DNA from: Pseudomonas urmiensis
Lineage (GTDB): Bacteria > Pseudomonadota > Gammaproteobacteria > Pseudomonadales > Pseudomonadaceae
DNA: 64,000 bases
Reading direction: 5' to 3'
Assembly (NCBI RefSeq): GCF_014268815.2
Contig: NZ_JABWRE020000001.1
Span: 4,965,001 to 5,029,000 of the forward strand
Shown: one piece after another, positions 7,753-17,820 of the stretch
How positions within the stretch are numbered: position 1 is the first letter of the stretch
Layout: each line of letters opens with the position of its first letter
The notes under the pieces: model-generated
What the model was told of the DNA's origin: nothing
The model's input: only the letters and a program-made list of their open reading frames with translations
Database searches by the model: none
Program-made: the position numbers and the translations under genes

Positions 7753-10116
7753 TTACTCCACAATCACCGGCGAGCGGGTCAGCAAGGCCTTGAACGCACA
7801 GGCGTCGATAGGCCGACTGATCAGATAGCCCTGCGCTTCGTCGCAGCCTTGCTCGCGTAGGAAGTTCAGTTGCTCCTGGGTTTCCACCCCCTCGGCCACT
7901 ACCCCCAACCCCAGGCTCTGGGCCATGACAATGATCGCGCGGGTGATGGCGGCATCCTGACTGCCCTCGTGCAGCCCGCGGATGAACGCCTGGTCGATCT
8001 TCACGTAGTCCACCGGGAAGCGCTTGAGGTAGCTCAGTGACGAGTAGCCGGTGCCGAAATCATCGATGGCCAACTTCACCCCCAGCTCATGCAGTTGCTC
8101 GAAGGTGGCGATGATGTGCTCGACGCTGTCGAGCAATTGGCTCTCGGTCAGTTCCAACTCCAGCAGATGGGGCGCCAGCCCGGTTTCCTCCAGCACCCGG
8201 CGCACCAGGCTGACTAGCTTGCCTTGACGCAGCTGATAGACCGACAGGTTCACCGACACACGAATCTGCAACCCTTCGCGCAACCACTCACAGGCTTGCC
8301 AGCAGGCTTGGCGCAGGACGAATTCGCCCATGGGTGCGATCAAGCCGGTCTCCTCGGCTAGACCAATGAATTCGCCTGGCGGGACCATGCCCCACTGCGG
8401 ATGCTGCCAGCGCACCAGGGCTTCGGCCGCGTGCAGGCGGCCAGTGCGCAGGCACAACTTGGGCTGGTAATAAACCAGCAGTTGGCCTTCATCGATGGCC
8501 TTGCGCAGTTGGTTCTCCAACTGCAGGCGTTCGACGGTACTGGCGCGCAGGCTTTCGGTATAGAACTGGAAGTTATCCCCGCCCAGATGCTTGGCATGCT
8601 GCTTGGCCATGTCGGCCTGGCTGATCAGGGTATTGCCATCGAAGCTGGCATCGGCCAGCACACTGATGCCTACCGAGGCGCTGATGACCACCTCGTGGCC
8701 ATCCAGGCGCTGCGGTACACGCAGTTTGTCCAACAGGCGGGTAGTCACCCGCACCAGGCTGGAAAGGTTGCTGTAGCCATCGAACAATACGGCGAATTCG
8801 TCACCAGACAGCCGCGCCACGGTATCGGCCTCCGGCACGGCATTGGCGATGCGCTGGGCGATTTTCTTGATCAGTTGGTCGGCCAGTTCATGACCGAGGC
8901 TTTCGTTGAGCAGCTTGAAGCGATCCAGGTCGATGTGCAGCAACGCCAGGCTACGGCCATTGACCCGCACCCGTTGGCAGGCCTCATGCAAACGCAGGCG
9001 AAATAGCGCGCGGTTGGCCAGACCGCTCAATTCGTCATAGTGGGCCAAGTAACGCAGACGCTCTTCCGATGCTCGCCGCGCCGACAGATCGGTGAAGAAG
9101 CCGACCACATTGCTCAGATTGCCGTGGGCATCGCGCACCCCAGTGAGCTGCAACCATTGTGGGTACAGCTCACCATTCTTGCGGGCCTCCACCAGTTCGC
9201 CCTGCCAGTGGCCGTGTTGGCGCAGGGCTTGATCGATGGCCAGGTTGTGACGACGCACATCGCTGCTACAAGGCAGCTCGAGCAGGTCACGCGCCAGCAG
9301 TTCGGCACGCGCGTAGCCGGTCATCTGGCAAAACGCCTGGTTGACCGCTAGCAGTGAGAATTCGGCGTTGAGGATAACGATGCCTTCATTGCACGCCTCG
9401 AACACCGTCGAGGCGAGGCGCTGCTGCTCTTCGAGGGCTTTTTGCGCATAGATACGCTGCAGGTCCTCGCTCAGCGCCTGGTTCTGGAAACGTCGCACCA
9501 GGCTGCGGTCGATCAACCGGTTGACCTGCCAGGCCACCACCATCAGCGCTGCCAGCAAGATCAGGCCAAGCCAGCCCCAGCCACGCTGGTGACCGGCCTC
9601 GAAATAGAACAAGTAGGCAATCGGCGGCAGCAGACAGGGCAAGGCAAAACTGAGAAACGCCGGCAGGCTGACGGCATAGGCGACGCTGGCCGACAACGCC
9701 GCCATCCCCAGCAAACCGAAGATCCACGCCTGTTCGGCGAAATTGTCCACAGGCACCCAAGCGATTGCGGCGCAGGCCAGGGTCAGGCCACTGAAGGCAG
9801 AGCCTGCCAGGAACATGCGCCACCAGTTAGGGCTAGCTTGGCGCTCAGCCGAGGCCCTGTCGAACGCGGCGACCTGGATCACCCGCAGGGCCACCAGCGC
9901 CAACAGCCAGACCAGCCATACGGCAACCAGCAGATAGCGCCCAGGGCTCCACAACAGCCAGGCGCAGAGCAAGCCGTTGAGCAGCATGAACAATGTTGGC
10001 AGCAGCGAGCCTTGGTAGAGCAGGCGGGTGCGCTCGATGGAGAGCTGGGTGGCAAATTGCCGTCGCACGCTCCTGGTCTGCGACGATGCGCCGATCGTCG
10101 TGCAATCCTGGGTCAT
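7753..10116 (-). CDS. Membrane PAS-GGDEF-EAL cyclic-di-GMP enzyme
   Basis: About six membrane helices occupy the first 200 residues, then a PAS domain (around 240-360), a GGDEF domain whose signature reads SGDEF (ARLSGDEFAVLFDG), and a complete EAL domain (EALVRWQHP, ELTESQLL, DDFGTGYSSLSYLKRF). EAL domains hydrolyse cyclic di-GMP. The EAL residues for metal binding are present, so phosphodiesterase activity is likely; the first glycine of GGDEF is replaced, so cyclase activity is uncertain. The frame extends to a GTG at 10176; ATG 10116 is the likelier start (787 aa) although its ribosome site is weak. It converges on zwf and is divergent from uvrD. Confidence 0.88.
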   Translation of the reverse strand: MTQDCTTIGASSQTRSVRRQFATQLSIERTRLLYQGSLLPTLFMLLNGLLCAWLLWSPGRYLLVAVWLVWLLALVALRVIQVAAFDRASAERQASPNWWRMFLAGSAFSGLTLACAAIAWVPVDNFAEQAWIFGLLGMAALSASVAYAVSLPAFLSFALPCLLPPIAYLFYFEAGHQRGWGWLGLILLAALMVVAWQVNRLIDRSLVRRFQNQALSEDLQRIYAQKALEEQQRLASTVFEACNEGIVILNAEFSLLAVNQAFCQMTGYARAELLARDLLELPCSSDVRRHNLAIDQALRQHGHWQGELVEARKNGELYPQWLQLTGVRDAHGNLSNVVGFFTDLSARRASEERLRYLAHYDELSGLANRALFRLRLHEACQRVRVNGRSLALLHIDLDRFKLLNESLGHELADQLIKKIAQRIANAVPEADTVARLSGDEFAVLFDGYSNLSSLVRVTTRLLDKLRVPQRLDGHEVVISASVGISVLADASFDGNTLISQADMAKQHAKHLGGDNFQFYTESLRASTVERLQLENQLRKAIDEGQLLVYYQPKLCLRTGRLHAAEALVRWQHPQWGMVPPGEFIGLAEETGLIAPMGEFVLRQACWQACEWLREGLQIRVSVNLSVYQLRQGKLVSLVRRVLEETGLAPHLLELELTESQLLDSVEHIIATFEQLHELGVKLAIDDFGTGYSSLSYLKRFPVDYVKIDQAFIRGLHEGSQDAAITRAIIVMAQSLGLGVVAEGVETQEQLNFLREQGCDEAQGYLISRPIDACAFKALLTRSPVIVE

Positions 10117-10260
10117 AGGGCTGGTTCTTGTTGTGTTCTTGTTAGGGATGACCGCAAACGTGCTGGGAGAATACACAAACGCTGCTTGCGGCCAAACTGC
10201 TCTAAGTCATGCCAGGCACACTGACGTATCGGTCAGCCCGATGAATGGCCAGTCTGCCAG

Positions 10261-10276
10261 GTGAATATTTATACAG
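10261..10276. promoter_or_regulatory. Candidate LexA site upstream of uvrD
   Basis: GTGAATATTTATACAG matches the SOS box CTG-N10-CAG except for the first base and has the AT-rich centre typical of LexA sites. It lies about 45 bp before the uvrD start. uvrD is an SOS gene in enterobacteria. Confidence 0.45.
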
Positions 10277-10318
10277 TAGAGGTTTGCCCGTTCCCCGACG
10301 CCGCCCTAGAATGGCCGG

Positions 10319-12502
10319 ATGCGCACAGATGACCTCTCCCTCCTGCTGAACTCTCTCAACGATGCCCAACGCCAGGCCGTAGCAGCCTCGGTGGGGCGTC
10401 AACTGGTGCTTGCCGGCGCCGGTTCCGGAAAAACCCGCGTGCTGGTGCACCGTATCGCCTGGCTGATCCAGGTCGAACAGGCCTCGCCGCACTCGATCCT
10501 GTCGGTGACCTTCACCAACAAGGCCGCAGCCGAAATGCGCCAGCGGATCGAGCAGCTGATGGGGATCAACCCCGCCGGCATGTGGGTGGGCACCTTCCAC
10601 GGCCTGGCGCACCGCCTGCTGCGGGCGCACTGGCAGGAAGCGCGGCTGGCGCAGAACTTCCAGATCCTCGACAGCGATGATCAGCAACGGCTGGTCAAAC
10701 GGGTGATCCGTGAACTGGGCCTGGACGAACAACGCTGGCCAGTCCGCCAAGCGCAGTGGTTCATCAACGGGCAGAAGGATGAAGGCCTGCGCCCGCAGCA
10801 TATCCAGCCGGGTGGCGACCTGTTCCTGGGCACCATGCGCAGCATCTATGTGGCCTACGAGCAGGCCTGTGAGCGCGCCGGAGTCATCGACTTCTCCGAG
10901 CTGCTGTTGCGCGCGCTGGACTTGTGGCGCGACAACCCAGGTCTGCTTGAGCACTACCAGCGGCGCTTCCGCCACCTGCTGGTAGACGAGTTCCAGGATA
11001 CCAACGCCGTCCAGTACGCCTGGTTGCGCCTGCTGGCCAAAGGCGGCGACAGCCTGATGGTGGTGGGCGATGACGACCAGTCGATCTATGGCTGGCGCGG
11101 CGCCAAGATCGAGAACATCCATCAGTACACCGACGACTTCCCCGACGCCGAGATGATCCGCCTGGAGCAGAACTACCGCTCCACCGGCGGCATCCTCAAG
11201 GCCGCCAACGCCCTGATCGCCAACAACAGCGATCGCCTGGGCAAGGAGCTGTGGACCGACGTCGGTGAAGGCGAGCCGCTGACGCTTTACGCCGCCTACA
11301 ACGAACACGATGAAGCGCGCTACGTGGTCGAGTCGATCGAAAGCGTGATCAAGCAAGGCAGCGCGCGTAGCGACATTGCCATCTTGTATCGCTCCAACGC
11401 CCAATCGCGGGTGCTCGAAGAGGCGTTGCTGCGCGAGCGTATTCCGTATCGTATCTATGGCGGCCAGCGCTTCTTCGAGCGCGCCGAGATCAAGAACGCG
11501 ATGGCCTACCTGCGCCTACTCGAAGGCCGTGGTAACGATGCAGCGTTGGAACGGGTGATCAACGTACCGCCACGTGGCATTGGCGAGAAAACCGTCGAGG
11601 CTATCCGCGACCACGCCCGCCACAGTCAACTGTCGATGTGGGAGGCGATGTGCCAACTACTCGCCGCCAAAGGCCTCAAGGGTCGCGCTGCCAGCGCCCT
11701 GGGCGCGTTCATCGAACTGATCGAGAACCTCGCCGCCAAAGCTGCTGAGATGCCACTGCACCTGATGACTCAAACCGTTATCGAGCAGTCCGGACTGATC
11801 ATCTATCACCAGGAAGAGAAAGGTGAAAAAGGCCAGGCGCGGGTAGAAAACCTTGAGGAACTGGTCAGCGCCGCGCGTAACTTCGAAAGCAGCGAAGAAG
11901 ACGCCGAGCTGTCCCCGCTGTCGGCGTTTCTTGGCCACGCTTCGCTGGAAGCCGGTGAATCGCAGGCGGACGAGCACGAAGACAGCATTCAGCTGATGAC
12001 CTTGCACAGCGCCAAGGGCCTGGAATTCCCCTACGTGTTCCTGGTGGGCATGGAAGAAGGGCTGTTCCCGCACAAGATGAGCCTGGAGGAGCCCGGTCGT
12101 CTGGCCGAAGAGCGCCGCCTGGCCTATGTGGGGATCACCCGCGCCATGCGCCAGCTGTACATGACCTACGCCGAAACCCGGCGCCTGTATGGCAGCGAGA
12201 CCTACAACAAGGTGTCGCGCTTCGTCCGAGAGATCCCGCCGGGGCTGGTACAGGAAGTACGCCTTTCCAACTCGGTGAGCCGCCCGTTCGGCGGTGCGCA
12301 GACACAATCGAGCAGCATCTTCGCCAATGCCAGCATTCCGCAGACAGCCTTCTCCCTCGGCCAGCGCGTGCAGCATTCGGTGTTTGGCGAGGGTGTAATC
12401 CTCAACTTCGAAGGCTCCGGCGCGCAGGCGCGAGTGCAGGTGAACTTCGCCGAGGGCAGCAAGTGGTTGATGCTGGGGTATGCCAAGCTCGAGGCAATCT
12501 GA
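10319..12502 (+). CDS. uvrD: DNA helicase II
   Basis: A 727-aa superfamily 1A helicase that unwinds 3'-to-5' in nucleotide excision and mismatch repair. Motifs in order: Q motif LNDAQRQAV, Walker A AGAGSGKTRV, motif II VDEFQDTN, GDDDQSIYGWRGA, the QNYRSTGGIL segment, TLHSAKGLEFPYVF, and motif VI YVGITRAMRQL. The C-terminal Tudor-like tail is present (GQRVQHSVFGEG). Length is the family norm. Only the N-terminal start MRTDDLSLLLNSLN fits. A LexA-like site lies just upstream. Confidence 0.96.
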   Translation: MRTDDLSLLLNSLNDAQRQAVAASVGRQLVLAGAGSGKTRVLVHRIAWLIQVEQASPHSILSVTFTNKAAAEMRQRIEQLMGINPAGMWVGTFHGLAHRLLRAHWQEARLAQNFQILDSDDQQRLVKRVIRELGLDEQRWPVRQAQWFINGQKDEGLRPQHIQPGGDLFLGTMRSIYVAYEQACERAGVIDFSELLLRALDLWRDNPGLLEHYQRRFRHLLVDEFQDTNAVQYAWLRLLAKGGDSLMVVGDDDQSIYGWRGAKIENIHQYTDDFPDAEMIRLEQNYRSTGGILKAANALIANNSDRLGKELWTDVGEGEPLTLYAAYNEHDEARYVVESIESVIKQGSARSDIAILYRSNAQSRVLEEALLRERIPYRIYGGQRFFERAEIKNAMAYLRLLEGRGNDAALERVINVPPRGIGEKTVEAIRDHARHSQLSMWEAMCQLLAAKGLKGRAASALGAFIELIENLAAKAAEMPLHLMTQTVIEQSGLIIYHQEEKGEKGQARVENLEELVSAARNFESSEEDAELSPLSAFLGHASLEAGESQADEHEDSIQLMTLHSAKGLEFPYVFLVGMEEGLFPHKMSLEEPGRLAEERRLAYVGITRAMRQLYMTYAETRRLYGSETYNKVSRFVREIPPGLVQEVRLSNSVSRPFGGAQTQSSSIFANASIPQTAFSLGQRVQHSVFGEGVILNFEGSGAQARVQVNFAEGSKWLMLGYAKLEAI

Positions 12503-12544
12503 AGCCGTACTGGCCTCATCGCAGGACGGATTTTCCCTTTCCCT

Positions 12545-12576
12545 GTAGGAGCGGGCTGGCCCGCGATGAGGCCAGA
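12545..12576. repeat. REP element
   Basis: TGTAGGAGCGGGCTGGCCCG with the following CGATGAGGCC is a REP copy between uvrD and the Tim44-domain gene. The rest of this roughly 250-bp gap shows no gene. Confidence 0.65.
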
Positions 12577-12749
12577 ACTGACATGGCACGATTTCTCTTA
12601 CAACCACGAAGCAAAAGCCCTACAACCTGTTTTCCTCTTTCCGTAGAACCATTCAGGCAAAAGCTGGAAACATTATGGCGCTAGCCATGTCTGCTCCATC
12701 GTGTGCACCATGACGCGCGTGCAATCCACAATCAGGGGATATCCCACTT

Positions 12750-13604
12750 ATGCAACGTTTTCTTAGCATCGCCCTGGCGCTGTGCGTCGGCCTGACGCTG
12801 AGCCTGGACGCCAACGCCAAACGCTTCGGCGGCGGCAAGAGCTCGGGCTCCGCGCCTATCCACCAGACTCGCCAGGCTACGCCAACCACGCCTGCTGCCG
12901 CACCGACCGCTCCAGGTCGCGCGCCGGCCGCCGCCAGCGGTGCTTCGCGCTGGCTGGGCCCACTTGCCGGCCTGGCCGCCGGTGGCCTGCTGGCCTCCAT
13001 GTTCATGGGTGACGGCTTCCAGGGCATGCAGATCATGGACTTCCTGATCATGGGCCTGATCGCCTTCCTGGTGTTCCGCTTCATCGCCGCCCGCCGTCGC
13101 CAGCAACAGGCTCACGCTGCGCCTGCCGGCCACGCGCCGTTCCAGCGCGAAGCACACACCCAGCAACCGGCTCAACCGTCGATCTTCGGTGGCGCCGCCG
13201 CACCTGCCGCCGCCGCGCCGGTGATCAACGCCCCGGCCTGGTTCAACGAGCAAAGCTTCCTGGCCGCCGCGCGCAACCACTTCCAGTCGCTGCAGCAGCA
13301 CTGGGATGCCAACGAGATGGACAAGATCGCCGAGTTCGTCACCCCGCAACTGCTCGAGTTCCTCAAGCGCGAGCGTGCTGACCTGGGTGATGGCTTCCAG
13401 TCCACCTACATCGATAACCTCGATGTGCAGCTGGAAGGCGTCGATGATCGCGCCGACAAGACCATCGCCACCCTGACCTTCCGTGGTCAGTCGAAGACCT
13501 CGCGCTTCGACCAGGGCGAAGCCTTCAGCGAAAGCTGGCACATGGAGCGCGCTCAGGGCGAAAACCAGCCTTGGCTGCTCGCCGGTATCCGCCAGAACGG
13601 CTGA
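12750..13604 (+). CDS. Tim44-domain protein with signal peptide
   Basis: A 284-aa protein. The N-terminus is a signal peptide (FLSIALALCVGLTLSL, cleavage near ANA). An Ala/Pro/Gly-rich linker, two hydrophobic segments at about 72-112 (LGPLAGLAAGGLLASM; MDFLIMGLIAFLVFRF), another Ala/Pro linker, and a C-terminal Tim44-like domain from about 160 (WFNEQSFLAAARNHFQSLQQ) follow. The domain is named from mitochondrial Tim44; the bacterial role is unknown, probably envelope-associated. A strong terminator follows directly. Homologues stand between uvrD and a SMI1/KNR4 gene in other pseudomonads, as here. Confidence 0.85.
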   Translation: MQRFLSIALALCVGLTLSLDANAKRFGGGKSSGSAPIHQTRQATPTTPAAAPTAPGRAPAAASGASRWLGPLAGLAAGGLLASMFMGDGFQGMQIMDFLIMGLIAFLVFRFIAARRRQQQAHAAPAGHAPFQREAHTQQPAQPSIFGGAAAPAAAAPVINAPAWFNEQSFLAAARNHFQSLQQHWDANEMDKIAEFVTPQLLEFLKRERADLGDGFQSTYIDNLDVQLEGVDDRADKTIATLTFRGQSKTSRFDQGEAFSESWHMERAQGENQPWLLAGIRQNG

Positions 13605-13623
13605 TCCTGACACGTTGCAACAA

Positions 13624-13651
13624 AAAAACCCCGGGCTTGCCCGGGGTTTTT
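13624..13651 (+). terminator. Rho-independent terminator
   Basis: AAAAACCCCGGGC and its perfect complement GCCCGGGGTTTTT flank a two-base loop just after the Tim44-domain gene. The A-run on one side and T-run on the other make it active in both directions. Confidence 0.9.
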
Positions 13652-13718
13652 GCTTTTGCCTCAGCGGGCTACTAGGGTATAACGCGCAGCGTTGTCATCA
13701 AGGTAGAGGATGTGAACC

Positions 13719-14126
13719 GTGGAAGAAGTGATCGAACAACTGCGTGAAGCCAATGAGCCGGTACCGGTACCCCTGGAGCTTCCTGATGAAGATCAGCTGG
13801 TTGAGGTCGAGGAGCAGCTGTTCATCAACATTCCGTTCGTGTTCAAGGAATACCTGCTGACCGTCAGCGACGTGGTCTATGGCAGCCTTGAGCCCGTGAC
13901 CGCGACCGATCCGCAGTCGCACACCTACCTGCCGGAAGTGGCGGCCAATGCCTGGGACGCTGGCGTCCCACGGGAATTGATCCCGATCTGCAAGGATGGC
14001 GACGACTACTACTGCGTCGAAGAGGACGGCACCGTGGTGCTGTGGTCCGGCGAAGAAGAGATCGTCACCGAAGAGAGCTGGGAATCGGTCTGGCATTGGG
14101 CGCGTGACGTCTGGCTGGAAAGCTGA
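13719..14126 (+). CDS. SMI1/KNR4 (SUKH) family protein
   Basis: A 135-aa acidic protein of the SUKH superfamily: PVPLELPDEDQLVEVEEQL, then IPFVFKEYLLTVSD, and a C-terminal DDYYCVEEDGTVVLW. SUKH proteins often act as immunity proteins against contact-dependent toxins, but stand-alone housekeeping members exist, and no toxin gene is adjacent. The start is GTG 13719; the nearby ATG at 13710 runs straight into a stop. The gene is part of the conserved uvrD neighbourhood, which argues for a housekeeping role. Confidence 0.8.
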   Translation: MEEVIEQLREANEPVPVPLELPDEDQLVEVEEQLFINIPFVFKEYLLTVSDVVYGSLEPVTATDPQSHTYLPEVAANAWDAGVPRELIPICKDGDDYYCVEEDGTVVLWSGEEEIVTEESWESVWHWARDVWLES

Positions 14127-14263
14127 ACGAGAGTTATCCGCACAAACTAATGGCTCTTAGCCATTAATGGCCGTAAAATCGCCAGGCTTTCTGCGCCTGG
14201 CGACTCGCTACCGTGTCATCCCCTCGGACTTCGATGAAATCTCGCGCAGAGAGCATTTCTCTG

Positions 14264-16024
14264 TCAGTGCGAGTGATCACGGTTGTTTTCCAGGGTCTCC
14301 AGCAACGCGATCTGCATGCGCGTATGCACCCGAATCAACCAGCGCCACAGCAGCGCCACGACCACTGCCGCTACCACCACTATCACCAGCAGCAACTCAT
14401 TGGTCGGCAAAATGCTCGCCGACAACGCCGACAGCAGCAGGAAGATCACCAGCAGCGACAGCAGCGGGATTACCTCGGCGATCACCCGACGCACACGCTG
14501 GGTATGCCGCCCGGCCATCTCAGGCTTCACGCCCATCTCCGCCAACAGCATCGATAGCGCCTTGAGCTTGCGATAGGCAGCGATCAGGAATGGCAACGAC
14601 AACAGCAGTGCCGCGCCCCAGATCAGCGCCTTCTGCTGGCCAATGTCGCCCACCCACTCGCTCAACCAACTACCGAGCCGTTCGGCGAAGTAACCGCCAC
14701 TGAAGAAGATCGCGATCACCAGCGCCAGATTGACCCCGACCTGCAGCAAGATGCGCCGGATCATCGCCGCCAGCATTGCCCCCTCGCCTTGCGGCTGAAT
14801 ACTGCGCAACCATTCGCCATACAGCGACAGCACCCGCGAAAGGCGGCTCGGGACAATTTTGCCAAGCTTGATCGACAGCGGATCGGCCGCACGAATCAAG
14901 TAAGGCGTGAGCAGTGTGGTGATCGCCGAGACAGCCACCGCTACCGGATAGAGGAAGTCGCTAGTGACCTGCAACGTCATGCCCAGCGCGGCAATGATGA
15001 AAGAGAACTCGCCGATCTGCGAAAGGCCCATGCCCACCCGAAGTGAAGTGCGACCGTCATTACCGGCGATAAAAGCACCCATGCCGCAAGAGAGCATCTT
15101 GCCCAGCACCACCGCCAGGGTGATCACCACGATTGGCCAGGCGTAATCGATCAGGACCTGAGGGTCGATCATCAGGCCGATGGCAACGAAGAAAATCGCA
15201 CTGAACAGGTCGCGAACCGGCTCGATCAGCCGCTCGATCTTCAGCAGTTGGCGCGACTCGGCCATGATCGCACCGATCAGGAAGGCGCCCAGCACCATGC
15301 TGTACTCAAGCTTGACCACCAGCAGGCAGAAGCCGAAACACAAGCCCAGCACGGTAATCAGCAGCATTTCGTTGCTTTCGAACTTGGCCACATAGGCCAA
15401 CAGCCTTGGCACCAGCAAGATACCAATGACCAGCGCGACGATCATGAACAGCGACAGCTTGCCGACGGTGGAGAACACTTCGCCGGAGCTGACCGAACCG
15501 CTGACTGCGATACCCGACAACAGGGCAATGATGCCAATGCCCAAGATATCTTCAACGATGAGCACGCCGAAGATCAGCTGGGCGAAGCGCTCGTTCTTCA
15601 TCTTCAGGTCGTTGAGCGCCTTGACGATGATGGTGGTCGAGGAAATCGCCAGGATCGCGCCGAGGAACAGCGAATCCATGGTGCTCCAGCCGAACCAGCG
15701 ACCGATTTCGAAACCGATCCAGATCATCAGGACGATTTCCAGGAACGCCGCGATAAATGCCGTCGCGCCGACCTTGAATAACTTGCGTAGGCTGAATTCC
15801 AGGCCCAGGCAGAACATCAGGAAGATTACCCCCAGCTCGGCCAGGGTCTTGATCGTGTCTTCGTCGTGAATCAGGCCAAACGGTGGGGTGTGCGGGCCAA
15901 TGATGAAGCCGGCAACGATATAGCCAAGCACCACAGGTTGCTTGAAGCGATGGAACAGGATGGTGACCACCCCCGCCACCAGCATGATCACTGCCAGGTC
16001 CTGAATAAAGCTGATGGCATGCAT
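14264..16024 (-). CDS. CPA2-family cation:proton antiporter
   Basis: A 586-aa membrane protein with about 12 helices forming the Na+/H+ exchanger domain (1 to about 385), with the conserved FLMFCLGLEFSLRKL, SSTTIIVKAL, and LIVEDILGIGIIAL, whose acidic pair lies in the ion-binding region. A further set of three or four C-terminal helices (LVIAIFFSGGYFAERL and IPLLSLLVIFLLLSAL) takes the place of the TrkA-N domain of KefB/YbaL. It exchanges K+ or Na+ for protons in the inner membrane; the ion cannot be told. ATG 16024 fits the short N-terminus MHAISFIQDLAVIM, with AAAGGAG upstream. Confidence 0.9.
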   Translation of the reverse strand: MHAISFIQDLAVIMLVAGVVTILFHRFKQPVVLGYIVAGFIIGPHTPPFGLIHDEDTIKTLAELGVIFLMFCLGLEFSLRKLFKVGATAFIAAFLEIVLMIWIGFEIGRWFGWSTMDSLFLGAILAISSTTIIVKALNDLKMKNERFAQLIFGVLIVEDILGIGIIALLSGIAVSGSVSSGEVFSTVGKLSLFMIVALVIGILLVPRLLAYVAKFESNEMLLITVLGLCFGFCLLVVKLEYSMVLGAFLIGAIMAESRQLLKIERLIEPVRDLFSAIFFVAIGLMIDPQVLIDYAWPIVVITLAVVLGKMLSCGMGAFIAGNDGRTSLRVGMGLSQIGEFSFIIAALGMTLQVTSDFLYPVAVAVSAITTLLTPYLIRAADPLSIKLGKIVPSRLSRVLSLYGEWLRSIQPQGEGAMLAAMIRRILLQVGVNLALVIAIFFSGGYFAERLGSWLSEWVGDIGQQKALIWGAALLLSLPFLIAAYRKLKALSMLLAEMGVKPEMAGRHTQRVRRVIAEVIPLLSLLVIFLLLSALSASILPTNELLLVIVVVAAVVVALLWRWLIRVHTRMQIALLETLENNRDHSH

Positions 16025-16119
16025 GGCGTGGTACTCCTTTTCACGTTGCCCGGGCAGACCGCTCCTCTGCCGAGGTCATCCTTAGCGAGCAGCAGATACA
16101 TACTGTGTTTAATGCAGGA

Positions 16120-16140
16120 AAGCCCATGTTGCATGGGCTT
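16120..16140. other. Hairpin upstream of the antiporter gene
   Basis: AAGCCCATG-TTG-CATGGGCTT is a perfect 9-bp stem with a three-base loop in the 270-bp gap between the divergent antiporter and thioesterase genes. There is no adjoining T-run, so it may be a leader structure or operator. Confidence 0.5.
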
Positions 16141-16295
16141 GCTCAGGTTAACATCGCGCTTCTGCGCAAAACGTTGGTGCAATATGCAGAAACATGTCGG
16201 CCGCTTCGCCTCAGCTAATGGCGCGAACCGCGTGACGATGGAGCGTCTGCCGACGTCCCGTACCAGGATGGGAAATTTCAACAGGGGACGAAGAA

Positions 16296-16832
16296 GTGTC
16301 CGAAGATGCCCGCCCCGTTTCAGCGCAACCTCACCGTGAGCACACTATGGAACCTGGAAACGCCCAGCTGACTATGACCGTCCTGATGACTCCGGACATG
16401 GCCAACTTCTCCGGCAACGTACACGGCGGCACCTTGCTCAAGTACCTCGATGAGGTGGCCTATGCGTGCGCCAGCCGCTATGCCGGCACTTACGTGGTGA
16501 CCCTGTCGGTCGATCAGGTGGTATTCCGCGAGCCGGTCCACGTCGGCGAGCTGGTCACCTTCCTGGCCTCGGTCAACTACACCGGCAACACCTCGATGGA
16601 GGTGGGCATCAAAGTGGTGACCGAGAACATTCGCGAGCGCTCGGTGCGCCACTCCAACAGCTGCTTCTTCACCATGGTTGCAGTCGATGACAATCGCCGT
16701 CCGGTCCCGGTGCCTGCGCGCCTACCGCAGAGCAGCGAAGAGAAACGCCGCTTCCTGCAAGGCAAGCAGCGCCGGCAGATCCGCCAGGAACTGGAAAAGC
16801 GTTACCAGGACCTGAAGACCGACGCCATTTAA
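16296..16832 (+). CDS. Acyl-CoA thioesterase, YciA-like hotdog fold
   Basis: A 178-aa single hotdog-domain protein. The signature is [21 protein letters not shown], split at the catalytic Asn/His-Gly-Gly and Asp; then [19 protein letters not shown], typical of hexameric YciA/BACH-type thioesterases that hydrolyse acyl-CoA to free acid and CoA. The C-terminal extension is basic and helical ([20 protein letters not shown]). GTG 16296 has AGGGG at good spacing; ATG 16347 is the alternative and would remove a poorly conserved tail. It overlaps the end of convergent pdxY by four bases. Confidence 0.87.
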   Translation: MSEDARPVSAQPHREHTMEPGNAQLTMTVLMTPDMANFSGNVHGGTLLKYLDEVAYACASRYAGTYVVTLSVDQVVFREPVHVGELVTFLASVNYTGNTSMEVGIKVVTENIRERSVRHSNSCFFTMVAVDDNRRPVPVPARLPQSSEEKRRFLQGKQRRQIRQELEKRYQDLKTDAI

Positions 16833-17701
16833 ACCGTCAGGCGCTGTGCTTCGAAGCGCACGCGCGGATGGGCAATACGATCCTGGGCCCGTACCAGCTG
16901 CAATTCGTAGCTGGCGCTGGCCTGGGTTTCGAGCAGAACCTCGTGCACGGCGGCAGCGGTGAACTCGAACGCCTGTACCCAGCTGTCACCCAACAGCACC
17001 CGGGCCAGGAACAGCCCAGAGGTGAGGTCGCCGACGCCTACCGGCTGACGCGGGAAGCACAGCAGCGGCCGACGCAGGTGCCAGCTTTCCTCGCGGGTCA
17101 CCAACAGCATTTCAAAGGCGTCTTCAGCGCGGCCCGGGTAGCTTAGGTGCTTGACCAGGACCACTTGCGGCCCACGCTCGAGCAGGCCGCGCGCCATCGC
17201 CACACAATCTTCCAGCGACTGCGCCCGACGCCCACTGAAGCTGTCCAGTTCAAGCTGATTGGGGCAGAGGATATCGGCCTTTGAAGCCGCTTGTTCGAGC
17301 AGGAACTCACTGACTTCCTCGGGGACGATGCAGCCCTTCTCGGCATGGCCCATGACCGGATCGCACAGGTACAGCGCCTTGGGGTTGACCGCCTTGATCC
17401 GCTCGACGCCAGCGAGAATCGCCCGACCTTGCTCGGCACTGCCCAGGTAGCCGGACAACACCGCATCGCAGTGGCCCAGCTCGCCAATGTTGCAAATGCC
17501 TTCTACCAACGCAGGAATTTGCGCTGGAGCAAGCACTTCTCCCGCCCACTGGCCATACTGAGTGTGATTGGAGAATTGCACGGTATTGAGTGGCCAGACG
17601 TTGACCCCGATCCGCTGCATGGGAAACACCGCGGCGCTGTTTCCGGCGTGGCCAAAGACCACATGGGACTGGATAGCGAGCAGATGCGGTGTACGTTTCA
17701 T
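16829..17701 (-). CDS. pdxY: Pyridoxal kinase
   Basis: A 290-aa ribokinase-fold enzyme that phosphorylates pyridoxal with ATP in vitamin B6 salvage. Visible are the N-terminal [22 protein letters not shown], the [20 protein letters not shown] segment and the ATP/anion-hole region [16 protein letters not shown], whose Asp is the catalytic base. Length equals E. coli PdxY. The gene stands alone between the thioesterase and the DUF3301 gene. Confidence 0.92.
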   Translation of the reverse strand: MKRTPHLLAIQSHVVFGHAGNSAAVFPMQRIGVNVWPLNTVQFSNHTQYGQWAGEVLAPAQIPALVEGICNIGELGHCDAVLSGYLGSAEQGRAILAGVERIKAVNPKALYLCDPVMGHAEKGCIVPEEVSEFLLEQAASKADILCPNQLELDSFSGRRAQSLEDCVAMARGLLERGPQVVLVKHLSYPGRAEDAFEMLLVTREESWHLRRPLLCFPRQPVGVGDLTSGLFLARVLLGDSWVQAFEFTAAAVHEVLLETQASASYELQLVRAQDRIAHPRVRFEAQRLTV

Positions 17702-17820
17702 GCGGAGTTTTCCAAAGACGATTCAGGATGAGAGCGTCGCGCAGTATGAACTCGATTGCCACCTGTACGACAGACCAGGGACGCAGTTAAGCTGGATCTA
17801 CTTGTTTGGAGCCTACGCAA

